Made by a program: the position numbers and the translations under genes
In this document: piece by piece, positions 27,997-36,478 of the stretch
Layout of the letters: each line of letters begins with the position of its first letter
How positions within the stretch are numbered: position 1 is the first letter of the stretch
Notes under the pieces: generated by a model
Told to the model about the DNA's origin: nothing
Databases searched by the model: none
What the model saw: the letters and a program-made list of their open reading frames with translations, nothing else
Source of the DNA: Brenneria corticis
Lineage (GTDB): Bacteria; Pseudomonadota; Gammaproteobacteria; Enterobacterales; Enterobacteriaceae
Length of the DNA stretch: 64,000 nucleotides
Direction of reading: 5' to 3'
Assembly: GCF_003115855.1 (NCBI RefSeq)
Contig: NZ_KZ819081.1
Span: forward strand, 1-64,000

Positions 27997-28011
27997 GCAT
28001 ATTTTGTGCCA
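27997..28011 (-). promoter_or_regulatory. Sigma-54 promoter of hycBCDEFGHI
   Basis: On the minus strand the sequence is TGGCAC-AAAAT-ATGC, a perfect -24 element and the -12 GC, 44 bp before the hycB start. It is paired with a divergent -24/-12 promoter for hypC at 28275, and two repeated boxes lie between them. Confidence 0.78.
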
Positions 28012-28096
28012 CGTCGGGCGAACCGGCCGTCAGACCGCGCAGGATAAGGGCTTGAACAAGCGGGGGCTGGAAAAGGCGCGGACGATACGGCCAGTC

Positions 28097-28112
28097 TCGA
28101 CATTAGTGACGA
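28097..28112. promoter_or_regulatory. Candidate FhlA box 1 between hycB and hypC
   Basis: The 16-bp element TCGACATTAGTGACGA is repeated 36 bp further on with the same ends (TCGACA...TGACGA). It lies 86-116 bp upstream of the hycB -24 element and about 160 bp upstream of the hypC one, as expected for a shared enhancer. Confidence 0.55.
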
Positions 28113-28132
28113 CGGCGATCGACGAGCGGGAT

Positions 28133-28148
28133 TCGACACTTTTGACGA
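28133..28148. promoter_or_regulatory. Candidate FhlA box 2 between hycB and hypC
   Basis: The 16-bp element TCGACACTTTTGACGA is the second copy of the box at 28097. The spacing between copies (36 bp, about 3.4 helical turns) would put two activator units roughly on related faces of the DNA. Confidence 0.55.
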
Positions 28149-28274
28149 GCGGGGAAGGCGGCCAGGTTTGGGGCTGAAAAAGCGCCGCCTTATGTAATCT
28201 TGATTAAGCATATCGTAAAGAAACCGATATTTAATGCGCCGCCAAACAGCATGTTAATCCGGATTATTAATATG

Positions 28275-28290
28275 TGGCATAAAAATTGCT
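28275..28290 (+). promoter_or_regulatory. Sigma-54 promoter of hypC
   Basis: TGGCAT-AAAAA-TTGCT matches the -24/-12 consensus with a perfect -12 element and one change at the end of -24. The hypC start is 62 bp downstream. Confidence 0.75.
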
Positions 28291-28351
28291 TAAGCATAAA
28301 AATATACCGACGGACAGTTTTGCTGCGCGGCATCCTCAATGGAGAATCACT

Positions 28352-28621
28352 ATGTGTCTGGGCATTCCGGGAAAAATTATTGAACTGGCCTCCGCCGAAC
28401 GGCAACTGGCATGGGTCGACGTATGCGGCGTCCGGCGCGAGGTGAACATTGCGCTGGTGGCGGACGGCGTGGACGCCGGACGGCTGATCGGCAGTTGGGT
28501 GCTGGTTCACGTCGGGTTTGCCATGAGCCGTCTGGATGAAGAGGAGGCGTACGCCACGCTCGACGCTTTACGGCAAATGGAGGAGGTAGAACATGATGTT
28601 ACAATTTTTCTTCGTCAATAG
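28352..28621 (+). CDS. hypC: HypC-family hydrogenase assembly chaperone
   Basis: A small chaperone that carries the Fe(CN)2CO precursor and delivers it to the hydrogenase large subunit; 89 residues (E. coli HypC 90). The essential N-terminal cysteine follows Met (MCLGIPGKI), and the OB-fold residues WVDVCGVRREVNIAL are typical. The ATG at 28352 follows GGAGA. It is divergent from hycB. The usual partners hypA, hypB, hypD and hypE are absent here, so either they are elsewhere or this is a second copy dedicated to HycE. Confidence 0.93.
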   Translation: MCLGIPGKIIELASAERQLAWVDVCGVRREVNIALVADGVDAGRLIGSWVLVHVGFAMSRLDEEEAYATLDALRQMEEVEHDVTIFLRQ

Positions 28622-28666
28622 ATTTCTTTTCGTGACGTAAATCAAGACTTATTCACTTCTCGGGGT

Positions 28667-28685
28667 GATAATAAGAATAAATCTC
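28667..28685 (+). promoter_or_regulatory. Candidate Fur box before fetM
   Basis: The 19-bp segment starting GATAATAAGAATAAATCTC agrees with the Fur consensus GATAATGATAATCATTATC at most positions. It lies 23 bp before the fetM start, where Fur would block transcription when iron is sufficient. Confidence 0.5.
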
Positions 28686-28707
28686 ATTAGCGCTTCACTC
28701 CGTGATT

Positions 28708-30618
28708 ATGTCTACCTGGCTAAAACTTTTCCTTTCGTTGTGCTGGCTATTCGGCAGTTCTCTGGCGCTAGCCGCAACCGACTACGCATCCTTTATCCAG
28801 GATATCGAATCCAGACTGGATAAAACGGTTCAACTGTATCAGCAGCAACAGCCTGATGAGGCCCGCACCGAAGTGCAGATGGCCTATTTCGAAGTGTTCG
28901 AAAATCTCGAAGGCCCCATCCGTATCAATATTTCCGCGCAAAAAAGCTATCAGCTGGAAGCCGCGTTCGGCGAAATCCGGCGCATGATCGGCGAGGGAAA
29001 ACCGCTGGCCGACGTGCAGGCCAAAGCGTCCTGGCTGAAAGGGGAACTGAACGCGGTGCTTCCGGTATTGACCGACGGCCATCGGCTGGTGGCGCAGCAA
29101 CAGCACGGCGCGTATGACAACAGCGATATCGCGCTGTACTGGCAGCAGAGTTTTAAAATCATCGACGATCAACTGGCGCAGGCGATAAGCGAATATCAGG
29201 CCGGCGACTACGCCAGGGCCAGCCAGAGCGTGCAGCAGGCGCACTATCAGGGGTTTAAAAACTCCGAAATGGAGATGTCGGTGCGGCAGAATCGCTCCGC
29301 GCAGCAGGCCGCCGCCATTAATCAGCAATTTTCCGCGCTGATCGCCCTGGCGAATCAGCCGGATCAACTGACTGACGTGGCCTATCGCGTGACGACGCTG
29401 TTACAGGATATTGAAGATCTGCTGCCGGGGTTGCCCACCACGCGCGACAGTCAGCCGGTTACCGCGGCCGATGACGGCGACGCCGCGCTCGACGCCGCCG
29501 ACGTGCCGGACGCCAACTGGGCCAAAATATCCGACGACATTAATCAGGCCATCCTGGCGGCCATCGAAAAGTACCGCCAGGGCGAGGTAAAACCGGCGAT
29601 GATCGCCGTGCAGGACGCCTACTTCGATCTGTTCGAAGCCACCGGCATGGAGAACAAGGTCGGTTCGCGCAATGCGGCGTTCAAATCGACGCTGGAAGGC
29701 TATTTCACCCGTATGGTCAGTCTGATGAATGCCGGCCAGCCGGTGGAGCAACTGCACCTTCAGGCCGAAGCGCTGCAGCAGGATCTGGCGAATGCCGTCG
29801 CCATGCTGGGCGAAGGAGGGGATACCCACTGGAGCCTGCTGATCTACAGCCTGCTGATCATCGTGCGTGAAGGTATGGAAGCGCTGCTGATCGTGGCGGC
29901 CATCGTCGCCTATCTGGTGAAAAACAATCATCAGGATAAGCTGCCGCTTATCCGGCAGTCTGTTTATATCGCGCTGCTGTGCAGCGTGATCACCGCCGTT
30001 ATTTTCCAATTACTGTTTACCAACTCCGGCGCCAGCCGCGAACTGCTGGAAGGCGTCACCATGCTTATCGCCGTGGTGATGCTGTTCTTTATGAGTTACT
30101 GGCTGCTGTCGAAGGTGGAAGCCCGGCACTGGAAAGCCTATCTGGAAGGTAAATTGTCGCACTCCCTGAGCGGCGGGTCGCTGGTGGGATTATGGCTGAC
30201 CAGTTTTCTGGCGGTCTACCGGGAAGGGGCGGAAACCGTCCTCTTTTACTACGCGCTGGTGGGCGATGCCAACAATATGGCCGGGCACCTCTCCATTCTG
30301 GCGGGCTTTGCCATCGGCTGTGTGATCCTGGTGATTGCCTATCTGATCATGCGCTTCACCGTGGTCAAACTTCCGCTTAAGCCTTTCTTTATGTTTACCG
30401 GTTGTTTCATGTATCTGATGGCGTTCGTCTTTGCCGGCAAAGGGGTACTGGAACTGATTGAAGGCAAATTGTTTGAACCGACGCTGCTGACCGGCGTACC
30501 GGAAATCAGCGGTTTGGGTATTTACCCCTATGTGGAAACGTTAATCCCGCAAGGGGTGTTGTTAGTCGCGGCATTGGCGGCGCTGTGGATCATGCGGCGC
30601 AGGGCCTCGACAATCTGA
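28708..30618 (+). CDS. fetM: FTR1-family iron permease (FetM-like)
   Basis: Inner-membrane iron permease of 636 residues. A signal peptide ending ALA (about residue 22) precedes a ~350-residue periplasmic helical region, then seven hydrophobic segments. Both FTR1 iron motifs are present: VREGMEALLI and YREGAETVLF (REGxE). Long periplasmic domains of this sort are seen in bacterial FTR1 proteins such as E. coli FetM and Campylobacter Cj1658. The ATG at 28708 was chosen over GTG 28702; neither has a strong ribosome site. It is the first gene of the iron cluster, behind a candidate Fur box. Confidence 0.88.
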   Translation: MSTWLKLFLSLCWLFGSSLALAATDYASFIQDIESRLDKTVQLYQQQQPDEARTEVQMAYFEVFENLEGPIRINISAQKSYQLEAAFGEIRRMIGEGKPLADVQAKASWLKGELNAVLPVLTDGHRLVAQQQHGAYDNSDIALYWQQSFKIIDDQLAQAISEYQAGDYARASQSVQQAHYQGFKNSEMEMSVRQNRSAQQAAAINQQFSALIALANQPDQLTDVAYRVTTLLQDIEDLLPGLPTTRDSQPVTAADDGDAALDAADVPDANWAKISDDINQAILAAIEKYRQGEVKPAMIAVQDAYFDLFEATGMENKVGSRNAAFKSTLEGYFTRMVSLMNAGQPVEQLHLQAEALQQDLANAVAMLGEGGDTHWSLLIYSLLIIVREGMEALLIVAAIVAYLVKNNHQDKLPLIRQSVYIALLCSVITAVIFQLLFTNSGASRELLEGVTMLIAVVMLFFMSYWLLSKVEARHWKAYLEGKLSHSLSGGSLVGLWLTSFLAVYREGAETVLFYYALVGDANNMAGHLSILAGFAIGCVILVIAYLIMRFTVVKLPLKPFFMFTGCFMYLMAFVFAGKGVLELIEGKLFEPTLLTGVPEISGLGIYPYVETLIPQGVLLVAALAALWIMRRRASTI

Positions 30619-30673
30619 TACTGGAAGCAGTGACCAGCAAAAATAACCAGAAACGACCGTTACGCCCCGATGA

Positions 30674-30716
30674 TTGCAAGGCGCGGGAAACCGCCGGCTT
30701 GCAAGATGACGGGTAC
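30674..30716. repeat. Degenerate palindromic element between fetM and fetP
   Basis: The arms TTGCAAG and CTTGCAA flank a GC-rich core, and the right end reads AAGATGACGGGTAC. That end resembles the right end of the element at 31348-31410 (GAAAGATGAAGGGAATA), so the two are probably decayed copies of one mobile palindromic element. Confidence 0.4.
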
Positions 30717-30739
30717 ATTGATGACACGAGGATGGGTTG

Positions 30740-31267
30740 ATGAATAAGCAAAAAAGTCTGATTGCCGGGGCGATAATCGCCGCTGTTTTCACCGCGCCCG
30801 CGGCGCTGGCGTTTGAAGAGTATCCGGCCGGCGAACCGGTAACCATAAACGAACTGGAGATCGCCGCGGTTTATCTGCAGCCGATTGATATGGAACCCCG
30901 CGGCATGGGGCTGCCGGCGGCAAAAGCGGATATCCACCTGGAAGCCGATATCCATGCGGTGGAAGGGAATAAAAACGGATTCGGCGCCGGCGAGTGGATG
31001 CCGTTCCTGACCATCGCCTATACCCTGACCAACACCGATACCGGCGCCAAGCAGGAAGGAACCTTTATGCCGATGGTCGCCAGCGACGGCCCGCACTATG
31101 GCGCGAACATCAAAATGATGGGCGTGGGCAACTACAAGGTGATTTACCATATCGACCCGCCTTCCAAAGCCGGCATGCACCGCCATACCGACGATGAAAC
31201 CGGCGTCGGCCGCTGGTGGAAACCGTTTGACGTCAGCTTTGATTTCAAATACGTCGGCATCAAGTGA
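30740..31267 (+). CDS. fetP: P19/FetP-like periplasmic iron-copper protein
   Basis: Periplasmic metal-binding protein of 175 residues with a signal peptide (cleavage after ALA, about residue 23). The P19/Tpd family fold is an immunoglobulin-like dimer with copper and iron sites; candidate ligands are in IDMEPRGMGLP, DIHLEADIHAVEGN (Glu, His), MMGVGNY and MHRHTDDETG. In E. coli FetP and Campylobacter P19 it supports high-affinity iron uptake with the FTR1 permease. The ATG at 30740 follows GAGGA. It is the second gene of the cluster. Confidence 0.9.
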   Translation: MNKQKSLIAGAIIAAVFTAPAALAFEEYPAGEPVTINELEIAAVYLQPIDMEPRGMGLPAAKADIHLEADIHAVEGNKNGFGAGEWMPFLTIAYTLTNTDTGAKQEGTFMPMVASDGPHYGANIKMMGVGNYKVIYHIDPPSKAGMHRHTDDETGVGRWWKPFDVSFDFKYVGIK

Positions 31268-31347
31268 TGGTTCCGTCCGCGATAAGCGCTTCCTTATCGC
31301 GGTAACGCTCGCGCCTCTGCCGAAAGCCGCCAGGGGCGTGCGCTTTA

Positions 31348-31410
31348 TTACCCAATAGATTTCAAGGTGCGGAAGCCAACGCACCTGCAACTTGAAAGAT
31401 GAAGGGAATA
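31348..31410. repeat. Palindromic interspersed element forming the leader of the DUF2318 gene
   Basis: The left end ACCCAATAGATTTCAAG and the right end CTTGAAAGATGAAGGG are imperfect inverted repeats. Inside, GGTGCG and CGCACC are also complementary. The right end supplies the AAGGGA ribosome site of the gene starting at 31410. The pattern is that of a miniature interspersed palindromic element as scattered in several enterobacterial genomes; here the middle appears deleted. Confidence 0.5.
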
Positions 31411-32807
31411 TGAGTTACTTCTTCGTTACCACGCTACAGTCATTCCTGCCGATAGCGTTGCTGTTGGGGCTGAACTGGAGCCACCGTTCCCCGCCTGAAA
31501 TCCGGCCGTTGGCGTGGACCACCCTGCTGGCGCTGATTGTCGGCACCTTCATCGGCATTCGCCTGCCCAACGGCCAGCAACTGCAACTCTGGATCACGGC
31601 CATCCAGGCGATTGTCCTGCCGCTGTTTCTCGTCAGTCAGTTTTTCTCTCATTCCCGCATCGGTTATTTCTGGCAGGCCATCCTGGTTGCCGGCGCGGCT
31701 ATTCATTGGGGCGGCGATCCCAACCTGAGCGCCCTGACCAGCACGCACGTGGTGAATACCGATCTGCTGCTGAATTTCAGCGCGGTGGCGGCGGCTTTCG
31801 GCTGGCTGATATTCAGCGCCGCGCTTTGCGGCATGATGGTGCGGCGTATCCGCGTATTGCGCTGGCCGCTGCTCGTTGCGCTGGCGGCGCTATTGCTGTT
31901 GCCGATCAGCGGCAATCTGCTGCTGTTATTGATGAAGCTACAGGTGATGGGGCTGAACAAACCGCGCCTGAGCTATGTGGCGCAGGTCACCAATAGCGCC
32001 TGGCTGCTGAATTATCTCGGCGCGCTATTGCTGGCGGTGGCGGCGGCCGGCTATCTGCTGCCCTTACTCCACACGCGCCGGCGGATGCAGGCCGCCGCCG
32101 AGGCCATCGCCAGGCGCCGGGCCACCGCCGACTACCGCAATGTTCGGCGCACGGTGCTGGCCGCCCTGATTGCGCTGCTGGCGATCGTGGCGGCGCAGCT
32201 TTACTGGGACAAGGTGGCGTCCCAGCCTCCCCGTTTGTCCGAGGCGCTGCCGGTGACGCCGGCCGCCGACGGCAAGGTGCATATTCCCATCGAACAGATT
32301 CGCGACGGCAAACTGCATCGGTTTGTGTGGGTTGCCGACGACGGCAAGGCGGTGCGCTTTTTCGTCATTAACCGCTATCCGGACCGGCTGCGGTTGGGAG
32401 TGGTGTTCGATGCCTGCCTGCTGTGCGGCGATCAGGGCTATGTGATGGAAGGTAATCAGGTGATCTGCGTCGCCTGCGACGTACGCATCTTTATTCCCTC
32501 CATCGGCAAGGCGGGCGGGTGCAACCCCGTCCCCATCGAAGGCTGGAGCAATGACGACAATGAGCTGGTGATTAGCCAGGCGTCGCTGGCGGCGGGCACC
32601 AACTATTTCACCACGGTGATATCGCTGGAGGTCGTCGATCCGGTTGACGGTTCGAAACTCACCAACGTAAAGGCCGAACATAAGTATCGCTACGGCGGTA
32701 AAACCTATTTCTTCTCATCTGAAGCGAACTACAACCGTTTCCGTGAAAGTCCCGGAAAATATGTGACGGCAAAGGCGGCGGCTGACGATCAAGCGGAAGG
32801 GGAATAA
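31410..32807 (+). CDS. DUF2318 membrane protein of the FetMP/Cj1660 type
   Basis: A 465-residue inner-membrane protein with about seven or eight N-terminal hydrophobic segments (to about residue 275), then an extracytoplasmic DUF2318 domain. The latter carries the cysteine pairs CLLC and CVAC plus a later Cys (KAGGCNPVP), suited to a metal or redox centre. The last 35 residues (KYRYGGKTYFFSSEANYNRF) look like a YHS metal-binding domain. Cj1660 is the third gene in the same order in Campylobacter. Its exact role is unknown; reduction or handling of iron for FTR1 is a fair guess. Confidence 0.78.
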   Translation: MSYFFVTTLQSFLPIALLLGLNWSHRSPPEIRPLAWTTLLALIVGTFIGIRLPNGQQLQLWITAIQAIVLPLFLVSQFFSHSRIGYFWQAILVAGAAIHWGGDPNLSALTSTHVVNTDLLLNFSAVAAAFGWLIFSAALCGMMVRRIRVLRWPLLVALAALLLLPISGNLLLLLMKLQVMGLNKPRLSYVAQVTNSAWLLNYLGALLLAVAAAGYLLPLLHTRRRMQAAAEAIARRRATADYRNVRRTVLAALIALLAIVAAQLYWDKVASQPPRLSEALPVTPAADGKVHIPIEQIRDGKLHRFVWVADDGKAVRFFVINRYPDRLRLGVVFDACLLCGDQGYVMEGNQVICVACDVRIFIPSIGKAGGCNPVPIEGWSNDDNELVISQASLAAGTNYFTTVISLEVVDPVDGSKLTNVKAEHKYRYGGKTYFFSSEANYNRFRESPGKYVTAKAAADDQAEGE

Positions 32808-32809
32808 CC

Positions 32810-34099
32810 ATGTTATGGCGCATGTTACGCCAATCCTGGCGCAGAAATATCCGGCGTAAATCGCTGGCGGTGTTGACGGTCTTTTTGGCGGCGGGGCTGA
32901 TTTCGGCCCTGCTGGCGGTCTCTATCGATATCGGCGACAAAATGGCGCGCGAATTGAAATCCTATGGCGCCAATATCCTGATTGAACCGGCGGGACAGGC
33001 GGCGCTGCCGGCGCTGTTCGGCGAGCACAGCAATCCGCTGGAAGGGCAGGAGTTTCTCGATGAGTCGGAACTGCCCAACATCAAGGATATTTTCTGGCGC
33101 AACAATATTGTCGGCTTCGCGCCGTTGCTGAGCGGCGACGTGGAGGTCGACGGGCGGCCGGTGGCGGTATTGGGCACCTTTTTCTCGCAGCCGGTGGCGG
33201 TGCCGGACGAAGAGGATTATCGCACCGGGCAGATAACCGTCAGCCCTTACTGGCAGGTTGCCGGCCGGTGGCCGCAGGAGCCGGTGACGGAAGGACGCGC
33301 CGCCGAGGCGTTGGCGGGCAAACAGCTGGCGCAGCAGAACGGCTGGCAGGTGGGCAGCCAGCTCCGGCTGCATGGCCCGCAGGGTGAAGCCAGGGTGCGG
33401 GTCAGCGGCATTCTGAGCAGCGGCGGGGATGAGGAGAACCGGCTGGTGATGCCGCTGGCGGCGGTACAGCGCCTGCTGGGGCTGGAGGGGAAAATACAGG
33501 CGATCCGCGTTTCCGCGCTGACGGTGCCGGAGAACGATCTGTCGCGCCGGGCGCGTGAAAATCTGGAGGCGCTGAACGCCGAAGAGTATGACCTCTGGTA
33601 CTGCACCGCCTATGTTTCTTCCATCGCCCACCAGTTGGAAGAGGCGATTTCCGGTTCGGTGGTGCGGCCTATCTGGCAGGTGGCGGCGTCGGAAGGCGTG
33701 GTGATCGATAAAATCCAGCTGTTGCTGGCGGTGGTCACCTTTGCGGCGCTGGTCGCCGCGGCCATGGGCATCGCCTCGTTGATGACCAGCACCATTATGG
33801 AGCGGGCGAAAGAGATCGGCCTGATGAAAGCGCTGGGGGCGCGGCAATGGCAGATTATGCTGCTGTTCTATCTGGAAGCGGCGCTCAGCGGTTTGCTGGG
33901 AGGCATCGCCGGCTGCCTGGCGGGCTGGGGGCTGGCGAAAGCCATCGGCCTGATGCTGTTTGGCGTGCCGCTCAGCTTTGCCTGGATCGTTATCCCCTGC
34001 GTGCTGGTGATTTCGATACTGATCGCGCTGATTGGCACCTGGTTCCCGGCCCGGCGCATCGCCGGACTGTACCCGGTGGAGGTGCTGTATGGCCGCTAA
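32810..34099 (+). CDS. FtsX/MacB-like ABC permease 1 of the iron cluster
   Basis: A 429-residue membrane protein: N-terminal membrane helix (about 20-40), a large MacB-type periplasmic domain (about 45-290) and three C-terminal helices with an FtsX-type domain (KEIGLMKALGARQWQIMLLF). It is the partner of permease 2 and the ATPase downstream. The equivalents are Cj1661/Cj1662 in Campylobacter. MacB-type transporters are mechanotransmitters rather than classical importers, so it may energise a periplasmic process linked to iron uptake. It starts 2 bp after the DUF2318 gene. Confidence 0.82.
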   Translation: MLWRMLRQSWRRNIRRKSLAVLTVFLAAGLISALLAVSIDIGDKMARELKSYGANILIEPAGQAALPALFGEHSNPLEGQEFLDESELPNIKDIFWRNNIVGFAPLLSGDVEVDGRPVAVLGTFFSQPVAVPDEEDYRTGQITVSPYWQVAGRWPQEPVTEGRAAEALAGKQLAQQNGWQVGSQLRLHGPQGEARVRVSGILSSGGDEENRLVMPLAAVQRLLGLEGKIQAIRVSALTVPENDLSRRARENLEALNAEEYDLWYCTAYVSSIAHQLEEAISGSVVRPIWQVAASEGVVIDKIQLLLAVVTFAALVAAAMGIASLMTSTIMERAKEIGLMKALGARQWQIMLLFYLEAALSGLLGGIAGCLAGWGLAKAIGLMLFGVPLSFAWIVIPCVLVISILIALIGTWFPARRIAGLYPVEVLYGR

Positions 34100-35228
34100 T
34101 GCCTGGATGAACGGGATGTTCTGGCGGCTGGTGATCCGCGCGTTGCGGCTGCGGATGCAGCGGGTCGGCGTGGTGTTCGCCGCCCTGACGGTGGGCGCGG
34201 CGATCGTCACCGCCATGTCGGCGGTGTATTTCGACATCAATGCCAAAATGAGTCAGGAACTGCGCACCTTCGGGGCGAACTTTTATATCGGCCCCGCGCG
34301 CGGCAATGCGCTGCCCCAGCCAACGTTTCAGCAGATCGTCGACGGCGCGCCGGCCGGGCTAATCAATGCCGCCAGCCCGTACCTGTATGGCATGGCGCGC
34401 ACCGAACTGGAAAAGGTGGTGCTGATGGGGGTGTGGTTTGAATCATTGCGTCCGCTCGCCCCTTACTGGCAGGTAAAGGGGAACTGGATCGGCGTCAGCT
34501 TTGACGATCGCAACGCGATGATCGGCGTCAAGCTGGCGGAGCGGCTGAACGTTAAGGTCGGCGACGGCATTACGCTGGTCGGCGACGGCGATAGGCAGCG
34601 TTTGCAGATTAAAGGCATTGTGGAATCCGGCGACGCCACGGACAACATGCTGATCGTCAGTCTGGATCTGGCGCAGAAATGGCTGGATAAACCGGGGGCG
34701 ATCAGCAATGCGCTACTCAGCGTCAGCAACGATCTGGGGCAGGTGGACCAGTTCGCCGCGCGGCTGCAACAGCAGTATCCGCAGTTGGAAATCCGGCCGA
34801 TCCTCAAGGTCTCCGCCTCCGAAGGGCAGGTGCTGAATAAAATCAAAGGGCTGATGGGGCTGGTATCGGCGGTGATACTGGTGCTCTCCTCGCTGTGCGT
34901 CAACACCACCCTGATGGCGATTGTCGGCGAGCGGGCGCGCGAGTTCGCCCTGCAGAAAGCGCTGGGCGCCAGCGGGCGGGATATTATCCGCCAGATGCTG
35001 GCGGAGACCGGCATCATTGCGCTGGCGGCGGCGCTGTGCGGTTCGCTGCTCGGCTACCTGCTGGCGCAGATTCTGGGGATGGCGGTGTTCAACGCGACGA
35101 TCTCGCTGCGGGCGCCGGTCTTTCCGCTGACGCTGCTGCTCTCGCTGCTGGTGGCCGCCGTCGCGGCCATTGTTCCCACCCGACGGGCGATTCATGTCGA
35201 ACCGGCCAAAGTATTAAAAGGAGAGTAG
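34089..35228 (+). CDS. FtsX/MacB-like ABC permease 2 of the iron cluster
   Basis: A 379-residue homologue of the preceding permease with the same layout and the FtsX-type segment REFALQKALGASGRDIIRQML. The ATG at 34089 overlaps the upstream stop by 11 bp; the frame is open further upstream but only inside the previous gene. The two permeases would form a heterodimer with the ATPase at 35231. Confidence 0.82.
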   Translation: MAANAWMNGMFWRLVIRALRLRMQRVGVVFAALTVGAAIVTAMSAVYFDINAKMSQELRTFGANFYIGPARGNALPQPTFQQIVDGAPAGLINAASPYLYGMARTELEKVVLMGVWFESLRPLAPYWQVKGNWIGVSFDDRNAMIGVKLAERLNVKVGDGITLVGDGDRQRLQIKGIVESGDATDNMLIVSLDLAQKWLDKPGAISNALLSVSNDLGQVDQFAARLQQQYPQLEIRPILKVSASEGQVLNKIKGLMGLVSAVILVLSSLCVNTTLMAIVGERAREFALQKALGASGRDIIRQMLAETGIIALAAALCGSLLGYLLAQILGMAVFNATISLRAPVFPLTLLLSLLVAAVAAIVPTRRAIHVEPAKVLKGE

Positions 35229-35230
35229 CG

Positions 35231-35947
35231 ATGTCCTCATCGATAAATGAGCAGGGCGCGGAGCAGGCGCCGGAGGCGGTAATTGAAACACGCCGGCTAT
35301 ACAAGCGTTTTGGACAGGTTACCGCGCTGGAGGATATCAATATTCGCATTGCCCGCGGTGAGTTTGTCGCCATTATGGGCGCTTCGGGATCGGGCAAAAC
35401 CACCCTGATGAATATCCTCACCTGTCTGGATACGGTCAGCGAAGGTCAGGTGCTGCTGGATGGCGTTGACGCCGCGGCGCTGGATGAAGAAGGGCGGCGT
35501 AAATTCCGCGCCGACAAGATCGGCCTGGTGTTTCAGCAATTCCACCTGATTCCCTTTTTGACCGCGCTGGAAAACATCATGCTGGCGCAGCATTACCACA
35601 GTATCGTGGATGAACCCGCGGCGCGGCGGGTGCTGGAGCAGGTGGGTCTGGCCCACCGCATCGGTCATTTACCCAGCCAGCTTTCCGGCGGCGAGCAGCA
35701 GCGGGTGTGTATCGCCCGGGCGCTGGTGAACGAGCCGCCGGTTGTCTTCGCCGATGAACCGACCGGCAATCTGGATGAGGAAAATGAACGGCGGGTGCTG
35801 GATCTGCTACAGGATTTGCACCATCAGGGGCGCACCGTGGTGATGGTGACGCATAACCCCGAGCTGGGCAAGTTCGCCGATCGCATTATCCGTTTGCAGC
35901 ACGGTAAATATTTCGGCGAGGAGGTGAATCATCATGTTATGGCGTAA
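35231..35947 (+). CDS. MacB/LolD-type ABC ATPase of the iron cluster
   Basis: A 238-residue ATP-binding subunit with Walker A (GASGSGKTTLMN), Q-loop (VFQQFHLIPF), signature (LSGGEQQRVCIARALV), Walker B (VVFADEPTGNLD) and His switch (VTHNPEL). DEPTGNLD marks the LolD/MacB subfamily that serves FtsX-type permeases. It starts 2 bp after permease 2. The equivalent gene in Campylobacter is Cj1663. Confidence 0.88.
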   Translation: MSSSINEQGAEQAPEAVIETRRLYKRFGQVTALEDINIRIARGEFVAIMGASGSGKTTLMNILTCLDTVSEGQVLLDGVDAAALDEEGRRKFRADKIGLVFQQFHLIPFLTALENIMLAQHYHSIVDEPAARRVLEQVGLAHRIGHLPSQLSGGEQQRVCIARALVNEPPVVFADEPTGNLDEENERRVLDLLQDLHHQGRTVVMVTHNPELGKFADRIIRLQHGKYFGEEVNHHVMA

Positions 35948-36434
35948 CGGTTTACCGGCTTGTTGTCTGCTGGCCGCATTGGCGTTGCTCGGCGGCTGTA
36001 AAGAGGAACAGGTCAGCGTCGGGGCGCCGGCGCCCGCGCTGGCCGCTTATGATCTGGCCGGGCAACCGGCGGACCTGAGCCGCTGGCGGGGGAAAAACGT
36101 CTATCTGAACTTCTGGTCCGCGGGCTGCGGCGGTTGCCTGGCGGAAATGGCGACGCTGGAAAAACTCAGCCAGCGCTACGGCGATAAAATCGTGGTGGTG
36201 GCGGTGAATACCGACCCGGACGGCGTGGATATCGCCCCGCTGTTGGCGCAGCAAACGGTGAACTACCCGGTTATCCGCGATCAGCTAGGGATCACCAAAG
36301 AGCGTTACCAGGTTATCGGCACCCCCACGTCATTTATCATCGACGGCGGCGGTAAGGTCACCGCCCAGCATCAGGGCGCCAGAGACGAGCGGCAATTGAC
36401 GGAACTGTTTGCGCGGCTGGCCCGCGGAAGCTGA
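35934..36434 (+). CDS. TlpA-like thioredoxin lipoprotein of the iron cluster
   Basis: A 166-residue exported protein with a lipoprotein signal (LALLGGC, lipid on about Cys22) and a thioredoxin/TlpA fold. The active site is SAGCGGC instead of the usual WCxxC, and a cis-Pro segment follows (IGTPTSFII). It overlaps the ATPase gene by 14 bp. Campylobacter has two thioredoxin-like genes here (Cj1664, Cj1665); this cluster has one. It probably keeps cysteines of the DUF2318 protein or of the iron-binding partners reduced. Confidence 0.85.
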   Translation: MLWRNGLPACCLLAALALLGGCKEEQVSVGAPAPALAAYDLAGQPADLSRWRGKNVYLNFWSAGCGGCLAEMATLEKLSQRYGDKIVVVAVNTDPDGVDIAPLLAQQTVNYPVIRDQLGITKERYQVIGTPTSFIIDGGGKVTAQHQGARDERQLTELFARLARGS

Positions 36435-36478
36435 TTTCGCCGGCGGCGAATAGCGGTATCGTCCGGCTTATTCCCGCG

